Assembly: GCA_016781105.1 (NCBI GenBank)
Contig: JADDRA010000051.1
Span: 4,037 to 38,218 of the forward strand
DNA: 34,182 nucleotides
From: Actinomycetota bacterium
GTDB taxonomy: Bacteria; Actinomycetota; Acidimicrobiia; Acidimicrobiales; CADCSY01
Direction of reading: 5' to 3'
Shown one piece after another: positions 1 through 8,869 of the stretch (the first letter of the stretch is position 1; each line of letters starts with the position of its first letter). Made by a program: the position numbers and the translations under genes. The notes beneath the pieces were generated by a model. It saw only the letters and a program-made list of their open reading frames with translations. It was not told where the DNA came from and ran no database searches.

Positions 1-27
1 GGAGCGACAGCACGAAAGGACGACGCT

Positions 28-792
28 ATGAGCGACGGCAGGGGGCACGAGGCCAAGGCCGAGGAGCACACCGACGACGTCCTCACCGTGCGGGGCGTGC
101 GCAAGACCTACGAGGCCGAAGGGGTGCCGGTGCGAGCCCTGCGCGGCGCCGACCTCACGATGCGCCGGGGTGAGTTCGTGGCCGTGATGGGGCCGTCGGG
201 GTGTGGGAAGTCGACACTGTTGAACCTCGTCGCCGGGCTCGACAGCGCCGACGAGGGCGAGATCGTCATCGACGGAGAGGTCGTCACCGGGCGCACCGAG
301 GACGACCTGGCCCGCATGCGCCGCCGTCACATCGGCATCGTGTTCCAGTTCTTCAACCTGCTCGAGGGCATGAGCGTGCTCGAGAACGTAGCCCTGCCCG
401 CCATCGTGGCCGGCATGAAGCGCAAGGTGGCCGAGACCCGGGCCCGTGACCTGCTCGACCTGCTCGGCTTGTCCGACAAGATCAAGGCGGCGCCGGGCGT
501 CCTGTCCGGCGGCCAGCGCCAACGCCTGGCCATCGCCCGGGCCCTGGCCAACCAGCCCACCCTGGTGCTGGCCGACGAGCCCACGGGGGCCCTCGACTCC
601 GAAGGCGGACACGAGGTCATGGAGCTGTTCCGTCGCCTCCATGCCGGAGGCCAGGCCATCCTGCTCGTCACCCACGACGCCGAGGTGGCCAGTGCGGCCG
701 ACCGGATCGCCCACATGCGCGACGGCAAGGTCGTGGCCGACGCCGTCGACGTGACGGCCCAGGCCCAGCCTCCCGCCCCCGCCGGCGTCTGA
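28..792 (+). CDS. ABC transporter ATP-binding protein (MacB/LolD-like exporter family)
   Basis: Walker A GPSGCGKST, signature LSGGQRQRLAIARAL, Walker B LVLADEPTGALD, H-loop VTHD; LolD/MacB-like sequence. Confidence 0.95.
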   Translation: MSDGRGHEAKAEEHTDDVLTVRGVRKTYEAEGVPVRALRGADLTMRRGEFVAVMGPSGCGKSTLLNLVAGLDSADEGEIVIDGEVVTGRTEDDLARMRRRHIGIVFQFFNLLEGMSVLENVALPAIVAGMKRKVAETRARDLLDLLGLSDKIKAAPGVLSGGQRQRLAIARALANQPTLVLADEPTGALDSEGGHEVMELFRRLHAGGQAILLVTHDAEVASAADRIAHMRDGKVVADAVDVTAQAQPPAPAGV

Positions 793-823
793 GTCCTTCT
801 CTCGTCGAGCTCCGAGGTCGACT

Positions 824-838
824 GTTGTATGCTACAAC
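824..838. promoter_or_regulatory. Perfect palindrome GTTGTA-TGC-TACAAC containing a -10-like TATGCT, just upstream of the HTH antitoxin GTG start
   Basis: Read directly: 6-bp arms, 3-bp centre; GTG start at 841. Confidence 0.6.
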
Positions 839-840
839 CG

Positions 841-1095
841 GTGCTCACGGTACCCCAAGCGGCACGACGTACGGGCCGACACCCAGAGACGCTCCGGCGC
901 TGGATCCGCGAAGGCAAGCTGCGATCCACCAAGGTGGGGACCCAGCACTTCATCGACGAGGCCGAGCTCGATGACCTCGACGCCGACGCGGGTGACCGGC
1001 TGCCCATCCCCGAAGGATGGTGGACCACCACTGTCACCGGAGAGCCCATGCCCGACGTTCTCGCCGCCGTACGCCGCAGCCGGCGAGCGCAGTAG
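841..1095 (+). CDS. MerR/excisionase-type HTH DNA-binding protein, probable antitoxin
   Basis: LTVPQAARRTGRHPETLRRWIREGKLRSTKVGTQHFIDEAELDDL is an HTH_17-like motif; directly upstream of a PIN gene. GTG 841 preferred over ATG 829 because 829 lies inside the palindrome. Confidence 0.8.
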   Translation: MLTVPQAARRTGRHPETLRRWIREGKLRSTKVGTQHFIDEAELDDLDADAGDRLPIPEGWWTTTVTGEPMPDVLAAVRRSRRAQ

Positions 1096-1106
1096 GTGCG
1101 CGGCGT

Positions 1107-1502
1107 GTGCCGTTGGTGATCGATGCCAGCGTCGCCGTCACGGCTGCCCTGGACCAGGCCGGACTGGCGACGCTCGGTCGGCGCGGCCTCATCGCCCCAC
1201 CGCTGCTGTGGTCGGAGGCGAGCACGGTGCTCCGCCAACTGGCGTGGCGGGGAGAGCTCACCGACGACGCCGGGGACCAGGCGCTGGTCCGCCTCGACGA
1301 TGGGACGGTCACCCCGACCGCTCCACGCGGTCTCTACCGAGAAGCCACGCTGATCGCCCGCCGGCTCGGCTGGGCCAAGACCTACGACGCCGAGTACGTC
1401 GCCTTGGCGTCGCTCCAGGGCTGCCCCCTGCTGACCGAGGACCGGCGGCTCCAGCACCGGGCCAGCTCGATCGTGGAGGTCCTCGGCCCGTCCGATCTCT
1501 GA
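1107..1502 (+). CDS. PIN-domain toxin (VapC-like ribonuclease)
   Basis: VPLVIDASVAVTAAL N-terminal Asp motif, internal SEASTVLRQL, KTYDAEYVALASLQGCPLLTEDRRL C-terminal acidic motif; starts 11 nt after the HTH stop. Confidence 0.88.
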   Translation: MPLVIDASVAVTAALDQAGLATLGRRGLIAPPLLWSEASTVLRQLAWRGELTDDAGDQALVRLDDGTVTPTAPRGLYREATLIARRLGWAKTYDAEYVALASLQGCPLLTEDRRLQHRASSIVEVLGPSDL

Positions 1503-1662
1503 AACCTCCGGACCGCCCGCTCCCTGGCCCTCGCCCGCCCGACGGCCGTGCTGGCCACGATCGTCGTGACGGCCATGCTCGTGGCCATCCTCCTCGCCGC
1601 CGTGCCTGCCCATGCCGCCGTCGCATCCGCCCGGCCGTCGCCCTGAGTTGGAGTCAACCGGC

Positions 1663-3813
1663 ATGGCCGTGACCGTCGAACCCGCCGCCCCCCAGGCCGG
1701 CCCCGCCCTGGCGCCGCCCGCGCCACCCGTGGAGTGGCATCCGGGGGCCAGCCTGGCTCCCGCCGCCCTCATCCTGCTGGCGGCCGGGCTGGCCCTGGCC
1801 GGGCGCGACGGGTTGACCCCGGGCGAGGTGGTCCGGGTCGCCCTGGTGGTGGCCTGGGCCGTGGCCGGCGCCGTCCTGGCCACCCGCCGCCCGCTGCGCG
1901 CCCTGGGCCTGGTGGTGCTGGGCGGGGTGGCCGCCGCCGCCGTGGCCTGCCTGGCCACCGCCGTGGTGGAGGCGGGTTGGCGCGGCGCTCCCGTGGTGGT
2001 GGCCTTCGTCGTGCGTGCCCTCTCCGTCGCCCTCCTCCCGGCGGTCGGGCTCCACCTGCTGCTGGGGCTCCCCCACGGCGCGCTGCGCTCCCGGCCCCGG
2101 CGGAACACCGCAGTCGTCGGGTACGCCGGCGGGGCCGGCCTGGGCCTCGGGCTCTGGGCCGCCCGCCCGGGGCTGCCCATCTGGCCGCTGTGGTTGGCGC
2201 TCGCCCTGGCCGCGGTGTGCGGGCTGACCGCCGCCAACCGCCGCTACGTCAGGACCGTCGGGGTGGAGCGCCAACGGCTCCAGTGGGTCGGGTGCGCCCT
2301 GGCGGTGGTGGTCGAGGCCGCCGTGGTGGTGATCGCCCTGCGGACCCTGCTCGGCTGGCCCCACCACGCCCCGCTGGTGGCCGCCGCCGCCAGTGCCCTC
2401 GTCCCCCTCGCCCTCGTCGCCGGTGCCTCCCGGCTGGTCACCCGGGTCGACCGCATCCTGGTGCACACCGTGTCGCTGACCGGGCTCACCGGCGTCGTGG
2501 CGGCCACCTACCTCGTCATCGTCGTCGGCCTCGGCCAGGTGCCCGACGAGGCCGAGCGCAACCTGCTGGTGCTGTCCATGGTCGCCGCCGCCGTGGCTGC
2601 CGCGGTCTACCTGCCGGCTCGCCGGCGCCTGGGCGACGCCGCCAACCGCCTGGTCTACGGCGAGCGCGAGCCACCCGACACGGTGCTGCGCACCTTCGGC
2701 AGCCGGCTCTCGCGAGCCGTCCCCATGGACGAGCTGCTGTTGCAGCTGGCCGAGTCCCTGCGCAAGACCATGGCCCTGGCCGCCGCCGAGGTGTGGACCG
2801 GCGCCGACGGGCACCTGTCGCGAGCCGTCTCGGTGCCGGACCGGCCCGCCGACCATCTCAGCCTGGGTCCGGCCGAGCTCCCGGTCGTGGCCCGCTCGGG
2901 TGTCTCCGGCCCGGCCTGGTTGGCGGTGTGGCTCCCCGCCCTGTTGGAGGGGCGCGCCGACGTCCAGCTCCGGGTGGCCCCGGTCACCCACTCCGGCGCC
3001 CTGCTCGGGCTCATCGTGGTCGAGCGGGGGGCGGCTGCCGACGGGTTCGACGAGGAGGACGAGCGGGTGCTGACCGAGCTGGCCCGCCAGGTCGGCCTGG
3101 CCCTGCACAACGTCGCCCTCGACTCCGCCCTGCAGGCGAGCCTGGACGAGGTCCGGCGCTACGCCGGCGAGCTGCAGGCATCCCGGGCCCGCATCGTGGC
3201 CACCGCCGACGCCGAGCGACGCCGGATCGAGCGCAACCTCCACGACGGCGCCCAGCAGCACCTGGTCGCCCTGGCCGTGAACCTGCGCCTGGCCCGGGAC
3301 TTCGTGGGCGACGATCCCGAGGCGGCGACGGCCATGCTCGACGAGCTGGCCGTCAGCATCAAGGACACGATCCAGGAACTTCGCGACCTCGCCCACGGCA
3401 TCTACCCGCCCCTGCTGGTCGACAACGGGCTGCCCGACGCCCTGCGGGCCGCGGCCGGGCGCAGCCCGCTCGACGTCGATGTCCAGGCCGACGGCGTCGG
3501 GCGCTTCCCCACCGAGGTGGAGGCAGCGGTCTACTTCTGCTGCCTGGAAGCCCTGCAGAACGCGGCCAAGCACGCACCGCGAGCCCGGGTCAGCGTGCGG
3601 GTGTGGGAGGAGGGCGCCGTGCTGCACTTCGAGGTGGCCGACGACGGCCCCGGCTTCGATCCTCGGACCGTCCCCCAGGGCCACGGGTACGTCAACATGA
3701 GTGACCGCCTGGGTGCCTTCGGAGGGACCGTCACGTGGGACTCCACCCCCGGTGCGGGAGCACGGGTCTCGGGCTGCGTGCCGATCTCCCGGCCGGTGCC
3801 CGAGGCCCCCTGA
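1663..3813 (+). CDS. Membrane sensor histidine kinase (HisKA_3 / HATPase_c, GAF-like region)
   Basis: Multi-TM N-terminus; ERRRIERNLHDGAQQHLVALAVNLRLA (H-box), CCLEALQNAAKHA (N-box), VADDGPGFD (G-box). Confidence 0.93.
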   Translation: MAVTVEPAAPQAGPALAPPAPPVEWHPGASLAPAALILLAAGLALAGRDGLTPGEVVRVALVVAWAVAGAVLATRRPLRALGLVVLGGVAAAAVACLATAVVEAGWRGAPVVVAFVVRALSVALLPAVGLHLLLGLPHGALRSRPRRNTAVVGYAGGAGLGLGLWAARPGLPIWPLWLALALAAVCGLTAANRRYVRTVGVERQRLQWVGCALAVVVEAAVVVIALRTLLGWPHHAPLVAAAASALVPLALVAGASRLVTRVDRILVHTVSLTGLTGVVAATYLVIVVGLGQVPDEAERNLLVLSMVAAAVAAAVYLPARRRLGDAANRLVYGEREPPDTVLRTFGSRLSRAVPMDELLLQLAESLRKTMALAAAEVWTGADGHLSRAVSVPDRPADHLSLGPAELPVVARSGVSGPAWLAVWLPALLEGRADVQLRVAPVTHSGALLGLIVVERGAAADGFDEEDERVLTELARQVGLALHNVALDSALQASLDEVRRYAGELQASRARIVATADAERRRIERNLHDGAQQHLVALAVNLRLARDFVGDDPEAATAMLDELAVSIKDTIQELRDLAHGIYPPLLVDNGLPDALRAAAGRSPLDVDVQADGVGRFPTEVEAAVYFCCLEALQNAAKHAPRARVSVRVWEEGAVLHFEVADDGPGFDPRTVPQGHGYVNMSDRLGAFGGTVTWDSTPGAGARVSGCVPISRPVPEAP

Positions 3814-3824
3814 CTACACCGTCC

Positions 3825-4235
3825 TCAGACGTCCCGGCCGTCCCCGCCCGCACCGTTGGCCCGGCGGTCGTCCCAGAGCCGGCGCAGCAGGCCCGGCCCC
3901 AGCTCCTCTTTGTTGACGTAGGCCTCGGCGCCGCTGGTCCGGGCGTCGGGGGGGAGGTCGCCGAGCTGGTAGGTGGAGCACAGGAACACCACCGTGGAGG
4001 GCGCGTCGGCCAGGATCCGGCGGGTCGCCTCGATGCCGCTGATGCCGGGCATGTTGATGTCCATCAGCACCAGGGCCGGGTGCAGGGCGGCCACCTGTTC
4101 GAGGGCCTGCTCTCCGGTCTCGGCCTCCCCCACCAGCTCGAAACCCTCGCTGCGGCGCAGCACGGCCGCGGCGGCGAGGCGGAAGGGTCGCTGGTCGTCG
4201 ACGACCAGCACAGGCACTGCGACCGACTGGGACAT
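3825..4235 (-). CDS. Stand-alone response regulator receiver domain protein
   Basis: VPVLVVDDQRPFRLAAAAVL, LVLMDINMPGISGIEATRRI, FLCSTY, NKEELG; no output domain before the stop. Confidence 0.9.
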   Translation of the reverse strand: MSQSVAVPVLVVDDQRPFRLAAAAVLRRSEGFELVGEAETGEQALEQVAALHPALVLMDINMPGISGIEATRRILADAPSTVVFLCSTYQLGDLPPDARTSGAEAYVNKEELGPGLLRRLWDDRRANGAGGDGRDV

Positions 4236-4313
4236 CCTCCTCCAATACTGCCTGCCGGCGGTGTTGGCGCCGAGGGTACGACCCGGTGTGTCGTCGGTGG
4301 GGCTGGTACCCCC

Positions 4314-4982
4314 TCAGTGTGCCTGGTCGGCCAGGTACAACAGCACCGCCTTGACCCTGCGGTTCACGTCGCGCTCCTCCGAGAGGCCCAGCTTGGAGAA
4401 GATCGAGTTGGTGTGCTTCTCGACCGCCCGCTCGCTCAGCACCAGGGAGGCGGCGATGGCGGCGTTGCTCTTGCCCTGGGCCATCTCCCCCAGGATCTCG
4501 CCTTCCCGCCGGGTGAGGTGCTCCAGGCCCGACCGCGCCCGGCGAGAGCTGGCGGCCACCAGCGCCTCGACGACCTTGGGGTCGATCACCGAACCCCCCC
4601 GGGCCACCTCCCGGATGGCCGACACCAGCTCCTCGACGTCGCCCACCCGCTCCTTGAGCAGGTAGGCCCGGCCCTCGGAGCCTCCGCCCAGCAGGGCCAG
4701 GGCGTAGGCGGGGTTGGCGTACTGGCTGAGGACGACGACGCCGATCGAGGGGCGCTCGGCCCGCAGCCTGGCCGCGGCCTGGATGCCCTCGTCGGTACCG
4801 GTGGGGGGCATGCGGATGTCGGTGACGACGACGTCGGGCTGATCGTGGTCGATCATCTCCAGCAGGCCGGGGAGGTCGCCGCACACGCCGGCCAGCACCA
4901 GGTCGTCCTGGCTCTCGAGCAGCCGGGACACGCCCTCGCGCAGCAAGACGCTGTCTTCGGCCAGCACCACCCGGATCGACAC
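4314..4982 (-). CDS. NarL/LuxR-family response regulator
   Basis: Receiver IRVVLAEDSVLLREGV...DVVVTDIRMPPT plus LuxR HTH LTRREGEILGEMAQGKSNAAIAASLVLSERAVEKHTNSIFSKLGL; GTG start at 4982. Confidence 0.93.
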   Translation of the reverse strand: MSIRVVLAEDSVLLREGVSRLLESQDDLVLAGVCGDLPGLLEMIDHDQPDVVVTDIRMPPTGTDEGIQAAARLRAERPSIGVVVLSQYANPAYALALLGGGSEGRAYLLKERVGDVEELVSAIREVARGGSVIDPKVVEALVAASSRRARSGLEHLTRREGEILGEMAQGKSNAAIAASLVLSERAVEKHTNSIFSKLGLSEERDVNRRVKAVLLYLADQAH

Positions 4983-5073
4983 CGTCACTGACCGTAGCGG
5001 GCGATCGACCTTCGGGCAGGGGGGCGCCGCCACCGCAGGGAGCCCCCAGGGGCCGCCCCGGTAGCATCCACGC

Positions 5074-7647
5074 GTGCCCGAGGACGACTTCCGCCTGCCC
5101 CGCCACGTCGTCCCCCGCCGCTACGAGTTGCGCATCGAGCCCGACCTCGAGACCGCCACCTTCTACGGCACCGTCGCCGTCGCCGTCGACCTGCTCGAGG
5201 CGAGCACCGAGATGGTGTGCCACGCCGCCGACCTCGAGATCGACGGCGCCTGGCTGGCCGGACCCGGCGGCACCCGCGTCGAGGCCGAGCCCCGGCTCGA
5301 CGCCCAGGCCGAGCGCCTGACCCTCGCCCTGGTCTCCACCGCCGCGCCGGGCGACTGGACGGTGCACGTCGGCTTCCGGGGGGTCCTCAATGACAAGCTG
5401 GCCGGCTTCTACCGCAGCGTCTACACCGACCCGTCCGGCGCCGAGCGGGTCATCGCCACCACCCAGATGGAGGCCACCGACGCCCGGCGGGTGTTCCCGT
5501 GCTGGGACGAGCCCGACCGCAAGGCGGTCTTCGCCGTCACCCTGGTGGTGGCCGAGGGCCTGCTGGCGGTGAGCAACGGCGGGGTGGCCACCGAGACCCC
5601 CACGGGCGACGGTCGGGTGGCGGTGCGCTTCGCCGACACCGTGCCCATGAGCACCTACCTGGTGGCCCTGGTGGTCGGTCCCCTGGAGGCCACCGAGCCC
5701 CTCGACGTCGACGGCGTCGCCCTGCGCGTCGTCCACGTGCCCGGCAAGGCTCACCTGGCCCCCTTCGCCCTGGAGGTGGCGGCCTTCTGCCTGCGGTGGT
5801 TCCGCGACTACTACGGCATCGCCTACCCCGGCGACAAGTGCGACCTCGTGGCCCTGCCCGACTTCGCCTTCGGGGCAATGGAGAACCTGGGCGCCATCAC
5901 CTTCCGGGAGCAGGTGCTGCTCGTCGACCCCGAGGCCGTGGCCCAGGCCGAGCTCCAGCGGGTGGCCGACGTGGTCGCCCACGAGCTGGCCCACATGTGG
6001 TTCGGCGACCTGGTGACGATGCGGTGGTGGAACGGCCTGTGGCTGAACGAGGCCTTCGCCACCTTCATGGAGGTGGCCGCGGTCGACGCCTTCCGGCCCG
6101 AGTGGCGGCGCTGGGACGCCTTTGCCACCGAGCGCGCCGCCGCCTTCGCCGTCGACTCGCTGGCCAGCACCCGACCCGTCGAGTACCCGGTGCGCTCCCC
6201 CGAGGAGGCCGAGGGCATGTTCGACGTGCTCACCTACCAGAAGGGCGCGTCGGTGCTGCGCATGCTCGAGCAGTACCTGGGCGCCGAGGCGTTCCGGGAG
6301 GGCATCCGCCGCTACCTGGCCGCCCACGCCTACGCCAACGCGGAGACGACCGATCTGTGGGACGCCATCGAGGAGGCCAGCGGCGAGCCGGTCCGGCGCA
6401 TCATGGACGCCTGGATCTTCCAGGGCGGCTACCCCCTCGTCGGGGTCTCGGCGGGCGAGTCGGGCGTGCGCCTCGATCAGCGTCGCTTCGGGTTCTCCGG
6501 TGGCGGTGCCGCCGGGCCTGCCGCCTGGCCGGTGCCCGCCCTGGTCGCCGGCGGCGGGAGCGCCCCCCGACGGGTGCTGCTCGACCAGGACGGCGTCGAC
6601 CTCGACCTTCCCAACGGCGCCGGCACGGGGGGCGGGGCGGACGACCCACCGGTCGTGGTCAACGCCGGGGGCCACGGCTTCTACCGGGTGCGCTACTCGG
6701 TCGACCTGCTGGCCCGGCTGCGACGGTCGCTCGCGAGCCTGGCCCCGGTGGAGCGGGCCCTGCTGGTCGACGACACCTGGGCCTCGGTCCTGGCCGGCGA
6801 CACGCCCGCGTCGGGCTTCCTCGACCTGGCCGGTGGCTTCTCCTCGGAGTCCGACCACACCGTGTGGGCCACCCTGGCCGGCGCGCTGGGCGCCATCGAC
6901 CACCTCCTCGACGGCGAGGCCAGGACCCACTTCGCCCGCTGGCTGCGGGGCCTGGCCGGGCCCGCGCTCGACCGACTGGGCTGGCAGCCGGAGCCGGGCG
7001 AGGACGAGCGCACCCGCCAGACGCGGGGCCTGGTGATCACCCTGGCCGGCACGCTGGGCGACGACCACGAGGTGGTGGCCCGGGCCCGCAAGCTCCACGC
7101 TGACTACCTGGCTCGGCCGGCCTCAGTCGACCCCGACGTGGCCGCCGCCGCCCTCGCCGTGGTGGCCGCCCACGGCAGCGCCGGGGACTACGACCAGGTG
7201 TGGGAGCGGTCCCGCACCTCGGCGTCGCCCCAGGAGGCCACCCGCTACCTCTACGCCCTGGCCCGGTTCCCCGACGACCACCTGGCCCGGCGCACCCTGG
7301 CCAGCACCCTCACCGACGACGTGCGCTCCCAGAACGCCCCCTTCGTGGTCGGGCGCCTGCTGGCCAACCGGGATGCCGGGGCCACCGCCTGGGCCTTCGT
7401 CGAGGACAGCTGGGACGCCATGCTCCGGCGCTTCCCCGACAACGCCATCCCCACCATGCTGGGCGGCGTCACCGCCCTGTCGACCCCGGCCCTGGCCGAT
7501 CGGGTCGACGCCTTCCTCGCCGAGCACCCCGTACCCCAGGGAGCCCGCACCATCGAGCAGCACCGGGAGCGGTTGCGGGTCAACGTCGCCCTCCGAGCCC
7601 GCGAGGCCGGCCCGGTGGCGGAGTGGTTGGCCGCCCGGGAGGCCTGA
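5074..7647 (+). CDS. pepN: M1-family aminopeptidase (PepN-like)
   Basis: GAMENLGAITFRE and HELAHMWFGDLVTMRWWNGLWLNEAFATFME (HEXXH-18-E). Confidence 0.96.
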   Translation: MPEDDFRLPRHVVPRRYELRIEPDLETATFYGTVAVAVDLLEASTEMVCHAADLEIDGAWLAGPGGTRVEAEPRLDAQAERLTLALVSTAAPGDWTVHVGFRGVLNDKLAGFYRSVYTDPSGAERVIATTQMEATDARRVFPCWDEPDRKAVFAVTLVVAEGLLAVSNGGVATETPTGDGRVAVRFADTVPMSTYLVALVVGPLEATEPLDVDGVALRVVHVPGKAHLAPFALEVAAFCLRWFRDYYGIAYPGDKCDLVALPDFAFGAMENLGAITFREQVLLVDPEAVAQAELQRVADVVAHELAHMWFGDLVTMRWWNGLWLNEAFATFMEVAAVDAFRPEWRRWDAFATERAAAFAVDSLASTRPVEYPVRSPEEAEGMFDVLTYQKGASVLRMLEQYLGAEAFREGIRRYLAAHAYANAETTDLWDAIEEASGEPVRRIMDAWIFQGGYPLVGVSAGESGVRLDQRRFGFSGGGAAGPAAWPVPALVAGGGSAPRRVLLDQDGVDLDLPNGAGTGGGADDPPVVVNAGGHGFYRVRYSVDLLARLRRSLASLAPVERALLVDDTWASVLAGDTPASGFLDLAGGFSSESDHTVWATLAGALGAIDHLLDGEARTHFARWLRGLAGPALDRLGWQPEPGEDERTRQTRGLVITLAGTLGDDHEVVARARKLHADYLARPASVDPDVAAAALAVVAAHGSAGDYDQVWERSRTSASPQEATRYLYALARFPDDHLARRTLASTLTDDVRSQNAPFVVGRLLANRDAGATAWAFVEDSWDAMLRRFPDNAIPTMLGGVTALSTPALADRVDAFLAEHPVPQGARTIEQHRERLRVNVALRAREAGPVAEWLAAREA

Positions 7648-7652
7648 GCGGG

Positions 7653-8774
7653 ATGGGCGGTGCCGGTCCGCTGTCGGTCTTCGCCGTCGAGGACACGAGT
7701 GCCCAGCTCACGTGGGGAGCCTGGGAGGGGGCGCCGACCCGGGTGGAGGCCGGCGACGCCTCTGCGGTGGTGGGCGACGGTGGCGGGCCCGGCGCCGCCG
7801 TGCTGCACGGCCTGCCTCCCGATGCCGACCTCGACCTGGTGGCCCAGCCCGAGGGCGGGCCCACCCGCTGGCTCGGCCCGCTGCGCACCCTCGCGCCGCC
7901 CCCGGGCCGGGAGCTGTTCCGCTTCGCCACCGTCAACGACGTCCACCTCGGCGATCCCCGTTTCGGGTACCTCCCCACCGTGGCCCACCCCGCCGGCGAC
8001 GGCCAGCCCCCACCCGAGCGCTGCCTGGGTGCAGCCGTGGCCGAGCTGGCCGAGTGGGGAGCCCAGCTCGTCGTGGCCAAGGGCGACATCACCGACCACG
8101 GCAGCGTGGAGGAGTGGGAGACGGCGGCGGCCCTGCTGTCGGGCCCGGGGCTGCCCGTCGAGGCCATGCTGGGCAACCACGACGTGTGCGCCGGCGCCAC
8201 CGAGGGCGATCAGGTCCTGGCCGGCGCCGGCATCACCCTCAGCACGGGCGCTCCCCAGGCCCGGGACCTGCCCGGGTTCCGCCTGGTCCTGACCGACACC
8301 ACCGTGGCCGAGCACAACCGGGGCACCGCTGCTCGCCTGGGCGGCGTCGGCGACCTCGTGGCCGAGGCCGACGGCCCGGCGGTGGTGGCCCTGCACCACC
8401 ACCTCCAGCGCCACCGGTTGATGACCCACCCGCCCCGGGGGATCCCCGGGCGCGAGGCCATGCCCTTCCTCGACGAGCTGGCCCGCGCCAACCCGGCCAG
8501 CCTGGTCGTCACCGGCCACAGCCACCGTCACCGCCGCCACCGCTGGGGCCCGCTCACGATCACCGAGGTGGGCTCCCCCCAGGACTACCCCGGGACCTGG
8601 GCCGGCTACGTCGTCCACGAGGGTGGCATCCGCCAGGTCGTGCGCCGGGTGGCCGATCCCGACGCCCTCGCCTGGACCGAGTCCACCCGTGACTGCTTCC
8701 TCGGCCTGTGGGGCCGCTGGTCCCCGGGCACCCTGACCCAGCGCTGCTTCAGCCTCACCTGGCCCGAACGCTGA
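7653..8774 (+). CDS. Calcineurin-like metallophosphoesterase
   Basis: FATVNDVHLGD, KGDITDHG, LGNHDV, VALHHH, VTGHSHRHRRH; ATG at 7653. Confidence 0.9.
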   Translation: MGGAGPLSVFAVEDTSAQLTWGAWEGAPTRVEAGDASAVVGDGGGPGAAVLHGLPPDADLDLVAQPEGGPTRWLGPLRTLAPPPGRELFRFATVNDVHLGDPRFGYLPTVAHPAGDGQPPPERCLGAAVAELAEWGAQLVVAKGDITDHGSVEEWETAAALLSGPGLPVEAMLGNHDVCAGATEGDQVLAGAGITLSTGAPQARDLPGFRLVLTDTTVAEHNRGTAARLGGVGDLVAEADGPAVVALHHHLQRHRLMTHPPRGIPGREAMPFLDELARANPASLVVTGHSHRHRRHRWGPLTITEVGSPQDYPGTWAGYVVHEGGIRQVVRRVADPDALAWTESTRDCFLGLWGRWSPGTLTQRCFSLTWPER

Positions 8775-8779
8775 ACCCC

Positions 8780-8828
8780 GTTCTTGCGTCTGTGAGCGTC
8801 ACCTGCTGGGACTGAGCGACGCAAGAAC
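8780..8828. repeat. Inverted repeat GTTCTTGCGTC / GACGCAAGAAC between two convergent genes (possible bidirectional terminator or intergenic repeat)
   Basis: Perfect 11-bp arms at 8780-8790 and 8818-8828, 27-nt loop; no clear T-tract. Confidence 0.6.
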
Positions 8829-8869
8829 AGCGCGGGGCCGGCGGGCCGGCCCGACCGCGACCAGGACGC

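Noticed and set aside
1654-3684. Long minus-strand ORF antisense to the histidine kinase
   Set aside because: Low-complexity Gly/His/Gln/Asp-rich translation typical of high-GC antisense frames; the plus strand encodes a clear kinase
3814-7098. 1094-aa minus-strand ORF
   Set aside because: Antisense to pepN and overlaps both response regulators in another frame; composition artefact with no recognisable domain
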